A stretch of DNA of 9,511 bases from CAZQLE01 sp964593905 (GTDB taxonomy: Bacteria > Chloroflexota > Anaerolineae > Anaerolineales > Anaerolineaceae): assembly GCA_964593905.1 (NCBI GenBank), contig CAZQLE010000158.1:1-9511 (forward strand). Reading direction: 5' to 3'. The translations under genes and the position numbers were made by a program. Below are positions 5,689-9,511 of the stretch, in pieces (the stretch's first letter is position 1; each line of letters begins with the position of its first letter). The notes under the pieces were generated by a model. That model was not told the DNA's origin and made no database searches. It saw nothing but the letters and a program-made list of their open reading frames with translations.

Positions 5689-5694
5689 TATAAT
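5689..5694 (+). promoter_or_regulatory. -10 box of the Tm-1-like operon
   Basis: A perfect TATAAT lies 85 bp upstream of the first gene of the operon and downstream of the tRNA terminator. No convincing -35 box is seen 16-18 nt upstream, and there is no extended-10 TG. It is the only good candidate in this gap. Confidence 0.4.
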
Positions 5695-5779
5695 TTAATC
5701 GTTCCCCTTACCGGTCAATTTATATCCCCTTTTGCGCTGTGTCTTTACCTTTATGAGCCGTTATATCAGGAGGTCAGGG

Positions 5780-6991
5780 ATGGCAAAAACAGTGGTCATA
5801 GTGGGCGCTTTGGATACCAAAGGCAAGGAATTTGCTTTTGTGCGGGATCTGATTCGCGCCCAGGGTCTGAACACGCTGGTGGTGGATTTTGGCGTGATGG
5901 GTACCCCGGATTTTTTGCCCGATGTCAGCCGGGCAGAAGTTGCGATGGCAGGCGGCGGTGAGATTGGGCACCTATCCAGCGGCAAGCGCAAAGATGAAGC
6001 CATGCGGGTGATGGCGCTTGGCCTGGCCGGGGTGGTGCGCCGTTTGTACGATACTGGAAAACTGGATGGTATTCTCGGGATGGGCGGCAGCGGCGGCACC
6101 TCCATTGCCACAAAAGCCATGCGGGCGTTACCGGTGGGGGTTCCCAAAGTGATGGTCTCCACCGTCGCCGGCGGAGATGTGAGCGCCTATGCAGGGACAA
6201 AGGATATTACCTTTATCCCCTCCATAGTCGATGTGGCCGGAATTAACCGCATCAGCCGGGTCATCTATACCAATGCGGCCGGGGCCATTGCCGGAATGGT
6301 CAAAATGGAGCAGCGTACTGTTCAGGATACCCGTCCGCTGGTGACCGCCTCGATGTTTGGCAACACCACCGATTGTGTCAACCATGCGCGCGCGTTAATG
6401 GAAGCGGCCGGTTATGAAGTGTTGGTGTTTCATGCCACGGGGTCGGGCGGAAAAACCATGGAAGGCCTGATCAGCGACGGCTATATTACCGCCTCGCTGG
6501 ATATCACCACGACCGAATTGGCCGATGAGGTTTGCGGCGGCGTGTTCAGCGCCGGGCCCGAACGCTGTCTGGCGGCTGCGCGGGCGGGCATTCCGGCTGT
6601 GCTGGTGCCGGGCTGCGTGGATATGGCGAATTTCGGCGGGATGGAGACGGTGCCTGAAAAATATCATAGCCGCACCCTGTATCAGTGGAACCCGAATGTG
6701 ACCCTGCTGCGCACCAATGTAGAGGAAAACCGCCGCATGGGCGAGATGCTGGCCGCTGCGGCCAATGCCTCCACTGCGCCGGTGGCGGTTATTTTGCCCT
6801 TGAAGGGTGTTTCGATGCTTGACAGCCCCGGCAATCAATTCTGGGACCCGGCAGCAGACCAGGCCTGTTTTCAGACTCTGAAGGAAAAACTGCGCCCCGA
6901 AATTCCGGTTTATGAGCTGGACCTGAACATCAATGATCCGCAGTTTGCAGAATTTGCGGTGAAGACGATGTTGGGCTTATTAAAAAAATAA
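5780..6991 (+). CDS. UPF0261 / Tm-1-like ATP-binding domain protein
   Basis: A 403-residue cytoplasmic protein of the UPF0261 family, homologous to the N-terminal inhibitory module of the tomato resistance protein Tm-1, which binds ATP. Its bacterial reaction is, as far as I know, undefined. Family-typical stretches are IVGALDTKGKEF (7-18), AGGGEIGHLSSG (57-68), the glycine-rich GMGGSGGTSIAT (100-111), VSTVAGGDVSAYAGTKDI (126-143), HATGSGGKTMEGL (218-230) and DITTTELADEVCGGVFSAGP (241-260). These give two glycine-rich alpha/beta halves. There is no signal peptide or membrane segment. ATG 5780 follows AGGAGG (5768-5773) at 6 nt. An ATG-less extension to 5732 is possible, but the family begins at this MAKTVVIVGALDTKG. 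The gene is first in an operon, 19 nt before its TIM-barrel partner. Confidence 0.9.
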   Translation: MAKTVVIVGALDTKGKEFAFVRDLIRAQGLNTLVVDFGVMGTPDFLPDVSRAEVAMAGGGEIGHLSSGKRKDEAMRVMALGLAGVVRRLYDTGKLDGILGMGGSGGTSIATKAMRALPVGVPKVMVSTVAGGDVSAYAGTKDITFIPSIVDVAGINRISRVIYTNAAGAIAGMVKMEQRTVQDTRPLVTASMFGNTTDCVNHARALMEAAGYEVLVFHATGSGGKTMEGLISDGYITASLDITTTELADEVCGGVFSAGPERCLAAARAGIPAVLVPGCVDMANFGGMETVPEKYHSRTLYQWNPNVTLLRTNVEENRRMGEMLAAAANASTAPVAVILPLKGVSMLDSPGNQFWDPAADQACFQTLKEKLRPEIPVYELDLNINDPQFAEFAVKTMLGLLKK

Positions 6992-7010
6992 AGGAAAAGG
7001 AGTTGCACGA

Positions 7011-7841
7011 ATGGCAATCTCAAGAGCAGAAATTACGGCGCGCTTACGGGCGCAAATTCAAGCCGGTGTTCCCATTGTGGGCTGCGGGGCCGGCACGGGC
7101 ATCTCTGCCAAATGTGCCGAGGCCGGCGGCGCAGATTTAATCATCATCTACAATTCCGGGCGCTATCGCATGGCCGGGCGGGGCTCTCTGGCCGGGCTGA
7201 TGCCCTATGGCGATGCCAACGGGATTGTGGTGGAGATGGCGGCTGAGGTGCTGCCGGTGGTCAAAAACACTCCGGTGCTGGCCGGGGTGTGCGGCACCGA
7301 TCCTTTTCGTTTGATGCCGGTCTTTCTTAAGCAGCTCAAAGAAATCGGTTTTTCAGGGGTGCAGAACTTCCCCACGGTTGGGCTGATCGATGGCAACTTC
7401 CGCGCCAACCTGGAAGGCACCGGAATGGGGTATGACAAAGAGGTGGCGTGTATTCGCCTGGCGCATGAAATTGATCTGTTTACATCTCCGTATGTTTTTG
7501 ATGAAGATGATGCGCGCACAATGGCCAAAGCCGGCGCCGACCAGTTGGTGGCGCATGTCGGCCTGACCACTTCCGGCTCGATCGGTGCGGCGGTGGCGCT
7601 GACGCTGGATGAGGCTATTGAACGGGTGATGAAAATTGCAGAAGCCGGGCGAAGCGTGCGCAAGGATATTCTGGTCATCTGTCATGGCGGGCCGTTTGAC
7701 GAGCCCGAAAACGTGGGCAAGGCGCTGGCGCGTATGCCTGGTATTCACGGCTTTTTTGGCGCGTCGTCCATTGAGCGTCTGCCAACCGAACGGGGCATTA
7801 CCGGGCAGGTGAAGGCCTTTAAAGGGTTGAAAGCCGCATAA
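7011..7841 (+). CDS. TIM-barrel protein of the phosphoenolpyruvate hydrolase-like family
   Basis: A 276-residue protein of the family annotated as phosphoenolpyruvate hydrolase or TIM-barrel signal-transduction protein (PF09370-type). The enzymatic name is inherited from distant relatives and I do not consider it proven. Conserved stretches are GAGTGISAKCAEAGGADLII (26-45), YNSGRYRMAGRGSLAGLMPY (47-66), GTDPFR (95-100), GVQNFPTVGLIDG (116-128), LEGTGMGYDKEV (134-145), VAHVGLTTSGSIG (180-192), CHGGP (224-228) and GFFGASSIERLPTE (247-260). Alternating strands and helices fit a (beta/alpha)8 barrel, and the late glycine-rich segments could bind phosphate. AAAAGGAG (6995-7002) lies 8 nt before the ATG. 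It is 19 nt after the Tm-1-like gene, and two hairpins follow. In plant Tm-1 this domain is fused C-terminal to the UPF0261 module, so a shared complex or pathway is likely. Confidence 0.9.
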   Translation: MAISRAEITARLRAQIQAGVPIVGCGAGTGISAKCAEAGGADLIIIYNSGRYRMAGRGSLAGLMPYGDANGIVVEMAAEVLPVVKNTPVLAGVCGTDPFRLMPVFLKQLKEIGFSGVQNFPTVGLIDGNFRANLEGTGMGYDKEVACIRLAHEIDLFTSPYVFDEDDARTMAKAGADQLVAHVGLTTSGSIGAAVALTLDEAIERVMKIAEAGRSVRKDILVICHGGPFDEPENVGKALARMPGIHGFFGASSIERLPTERGITGQVKAFKGLKAA

Positions 7842-7847
7842 AATTCG

Positions 7848-7877
7848 GCCGGTTGATTTTCCCCCCAAACAACCGGC
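7848..7877 (+). terminator. First hairpin after the Tm-1-like operon
   Basis: GCCGGTTG (7848-7855) and CAACCGGC (7870-7877) form a perfect 8-bp stem with a 14-nt loop, beginning 6 nt past the stop codon at 7841. No T run follows, so alone it is a weak terminator. It may protect the 3' end or act with the next hairpin. Confidence 0.4.
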
Positions 7878-7884
7878 GGTGAGG

Positions 7885-7926
7885 GATCAGGGCGGCATGG
7901 AGCGATCCATCCGCCCTGATCATTTT
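7885..7926 (+). terminator. Second hairpin, likely terminator of the Tm-1-like operon
   Basis: GATCAGGGCGG (7885-7895) pairs with CCGCCCTGATC (7911-7921). After one bulged C the stem continues as ATGG/CCAT (7897-7900 with 7907-7910) around a 6-nt loop. The sequence ATTTTCCC follows. The 15-bp stem is strong and the T run short. It separates the operon from the MazF-like gene. Confidence 0.6.
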
Positions 7927-8101
7927 CCCAACCCGCCGGGGCTTTTATTGCGCCGGCCCCAGGCACGGCAACCAGCACATAGACAGCTTCTTTGATAGCT
8001 TTCTTGATAAAATTAAGCTGGCCTTTGAAAATTCAACTGCTGCAAGCGGGCAGGAACTTTAACCGGAATGTGAAAACGGTTTATCTGTTGGAGGGTGGGT
8101 G

Positions 8102-8476
8102 GTGATTAAGCAAGGCGAGATCTACTGGGTTCCATTGGAAGAGCCGGGCGGCCCTGAACCCGACTATATTCATCCACATGTGATCATTCAAGACGATGTG
8201 CTTAACGACAGCCGCATCGATACGGTGGTTGTTTGTGCATTGACCACCAATATGAAGCGGGCAAAAGCCCCCGGCAATGTGTTGCTTGAGGCCGGTGAAG
8301 CCAATTTGCCCCGGCAAAGTGTGGTTGTGGTTTCGCAGGTATCCACGGTGAAGAAAACGCAGTTGGGTGCGTATATTGGGTCCTTATCTGCGCAGCGGGT
8401 CCATCAAATTCTGGCCGGGATGCAGTTTTTGCAAATTCTATCTGAACACCGCCAGACCGGCAAAGCAGGGTCGTAG
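8102..8476 (+). CDS. Orphan PemK/MazF-like protein (possible mRNA endonuclease toxin)
   Basis: A 124-residue protein with the MazF/PemK fold signature: a start KQGEIYWVPL (3-12), a first-loop G-x-E (17-19), HPHVIIQDD (24-32), CALTTN (45-50), QSVVVVSQVSTV and a closing LGAYIGSLSAQRVHQILAGM. MazF proteins cut mRNA and are normally neutralised by a small antitoxin encoded just upstream. Here the Arg-Pro of E. coli MazF (R29) aligns with H24-P25, and Ser of GSE is Pro, while the Thr equivalent to T52 (T48 or T49) is kept. This HPH form may mark a subfamily, so activity cannot be ruled out. Tandem GTG codons lie at 8099 and 8102. I choose 8102 for its better spacing (7 nt) from GGAGG (8090-8094). 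No antitoxin-like gene lies in the 260 bp upstream or downstream. Confidence 0.8.
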   Translation: MIKQGEIYWVPLEEPGGPEPDYIHPHVIIQDDVLNDSRIDTVVVCALTTNMKRAKAPGNVLLEAGEANLPRQSVVVVSQVSTVKKTQLGAYIGSLSAQRVHQILAGMQFLQILSEHRQTGKAGS

Positions 8477-8513
8477 CGCAAAAGGGCCTTTGTTTTTCTG
8501 CTGGCTTAAATAA

Positions 8514-8548
8514 AGAAGACCCCGGGCGTTTCACCCCTGGGGTCTTCT
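8514..8548 (-). terminator. Terminator of the FW-CAP protein gene
   Basis: AGAAGACCCC (8514-8523) and GGGGTCTTCT (8539-8548) form a perfect 10-bp stem, extended by three G-C pairs after one bulged base. On the minus strand it is followed by TTATTTAAG, so it acts for the gene ending at 8566. It may also stop transcription coming from the MazF-like gene, although no T run follows on that strand. Confidence 0.75.
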
Positions 8549-8565
8549 CTGGTTAAATCTTTTGG

Positions 8566-9511
8566 CTAGGGCCTGGCAAAATTGAGCGTGTAGTAGCCCC
8601 CGTAACTGCTTGTGGGGAGATAGGCGTAACCGATGCCGATTTCGGTTGTCTTGGTGCTGAGAATGTTGTTGCGGTGAATTTCGCTGTTCATCCACCAGTC
8701 AAAGGCCCCATTCGGTGTGCCGCCAAAGGCGGGGTTGCCAACATAAATATTTTCGTTGGCGTACTTAAAGTTGTATCCCTGCGCTTTGATCCGCACATTC
8801 CAGGTGGAGCCATCACTGCCGACATGGTCTACAAAGTCTTTGCAGGCCATGTCTTTGCTGTGCGCCAGGGCAGCGTTGTTTAACTGATCCTGGAGCTTAA
8901 AGGCGGGCAGCCCGGCCTGGGCGCGGGCGTCGTTGATCTTCGCCAGAATTTGTTGCTCATAGTCGCTGTTGCGTTCGGGCGAGCATTTGCCACCCAGATT
9001 GGTAACCGGCAGCGGGGTGGCTGCGGTGGTGGTCTCGACGGCTGGCGTGGTGGGTCTGGCTGGCGCACCCACTGCTACAATTTCTCCCTGGGCATTGAAA
9101 ATTGTGACCCCAATCTTAACCCACACCAGATCGACGCCGTTGCTGTTGACCCCAAAGCGTTTCCCCTGCGGGTCTTGAAACTGCCAGTATCCGGTAAACT
9201 CACCCCCGCTGGTGGGTGATTTGAGATTGAGCGAGATATCCACCTGCTCACCGGGCGGCACAGCCGGCAGCGGGTTGCTGAGAGGCCCGCTCATAATGTC
9301 ACCCGAATGAAACACAAATGCATAGTTTGAATCCCAGGCACAGGTGCCTTCGTTACGAAAACGCCAGGTTTTAACAAAGCCTTCATCCTGCTTAAAAGAA
9401 GTGCCATCGGGGATGGTGATATCGCCAAAAAAGCCGGCGGTATTGGTGCAGTCTGCTGCGGCGGGCGCTTCGGTCTGCGCCGCTGCGGGGGTTGGCGACA
9501 TCTCGCCGCTG
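8566..9511 (-). CDS. Secreted protein with NBR1-type Ig-like (FW) domain and C-terminal CAP domain (5' end cut)
   Basis: The frame is open to the right window edge, so the N-terminus, presumably with a signal peptide, is missing. The first ATG seen (9499-9501) is probably internal; numbering below starts there. Residues 1-18 are Ala/Pro/Thr-rich, like a spacer. Residues about 19-131 form an FW (four-tryptophan) Ig-like domain (TIPDGT, KTWRFRNEGTCAW, GYWQFQDPQGKRFG) with W46, W56, W106 and W127. A Thr/Pro linker spans about 146-168. Residues about 179-311 form a CAP/SCP domain with H226 (DFVDHVG), E250 (ENIY), and E274 and H276 (WMNSEIHRNNIL), matching the usual His/Glu cavity residues. Four cysteines (18, 54, 173, 220) suit an extracellular protein. 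Such proteins are thought to bind lipids, metals or cell-wall material, but the ligand here is unknown. It converges on the MazF-like gene. Confidence 0.85.
   Translation of the reverse strand, partial: SGEMSPTPAAAQTEAPAAADCTNTAGFFGDITIPDGTSFKQDEGFVKTWRFRNEGTCAWDSNYAFVFHSGDIMSGPLSNPLPAVPPGEQVDISLNLKSPTSGGEFTGYWQFQDPQGKRFGVNSNGVDLVWVKIGVTIFNAQGEIVAVGAPARPTTPAVETTTAATPLPVTNLGGKCSPERNSDYEQQILAKINDARAQAGLPAFKLQDQLNNAALAHSKDMACKDFVDHVGSDGSTWNVRIKAQGYNFKYANENIYVGNPAFGGTPNGAFDWWMNSEIHRNNILSTKTTEIGIGYAYLPTSSYGGYYTLNFARP

Noticed and set aside
6395..6838. 147-residue minus-strand frame inside the Tm-1-like gene
   Set aside because: It is antisense to a conserved gene, and low-complexity His/Arg/Gly content fits a shadow of GC-rich codons.
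7205..7868. 157- and 171-residue minus-strand frames over the TIM-barrel gene
   Set aside because: They are shadows of the conserved plus-strand gene with no ribosome binding site and no plausible domains.
7879..7995. Short plus-strand frame upstream of the MazF-like gene as a possible antitoxin
   Set aside because: It encodes about 32-38 residues rich in Arg, Pro and Gln, lies over the terminator hairpin, ends more than 100 bp before the MazF-like gene and lacks any antitoxin motif.

Overview
The window looks like a stretch of bacterial chromosome, most likely from a member of the Chloroflexota (Anaerolineae-like). That assignment is an inference from the gene content: a secreted protein joining an NBR1-type Ig-like (FW) domain to a CAP domain, a divergent MazF/PemK-type protein, and conserved small proteins of unknown function beside housekeeping genes. 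No 16S rRNA or other decisive marker is present. I see no transposase, phage gene, CRISPR array or integration scar. Most of the window is ordinary core genome with an accessory-looking right half.

Layout, left to right. (1) On the minus strand, the 5' part of a membrane-anchored protein (1-190, cut by the window edge) has its own TATAAT box. Upstream of it is a short acidic protein of unknown function (344-700, minus) that ends in a clear terminator. (2) On the plus strand, a small heat-shock protein (991-1401) is followed by about 300 bp without a gene. That gap holds a possible folded RNA, a very strong terminator and a birA promoter. (3) birA (1706-2518), a biotin-protein ligase without a DNA-binding domain, overlaps by 8 nt a gene for a 76-residue single-pass membrane protein (2511-2741). 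This pair converges on gyrA (2813-5302, minus), and a bidirectional terminator lies between them. (4) Between gyrA and a tRNA-Val(CAC) gene (5525-5598, plus) is a divergent promoter region with a hyphenated palindrome over the tRNA -35 box. (5) A two-gene operon (5780-7841) encodes a UPF0261/Tm-1-like ATP-binding protein and a TIM-barrel protein of the so-called phosphoenolpyruvate hydrolase family. In the plant Tm-1 protein these two modules form one polypeptide. (6) A solitary MazF/PemK-like gene (8102-8476, plus) without a visible antitoxin converges on the secreted FW-CAP protein gene (8566-9511, minus), whose N-terminus lies outside the window.

Functionally, the core genes cover protein folding under stress (Hsp20), biotin attachment to carboxylases (BirA), DNA supercoiling (GyrA) and translation (tRNA-Val). 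The most interesting unit is the Tm-1-like/TIM-barrel operon, whose biochemical role in bacteria is, to my knowledge, unsettled. The other items worth a second look are the GyrA-box change, the orphan MazF-like protein with altered active-site residues, and the possible structured RNA upstream of the 1567-1594 terminator.
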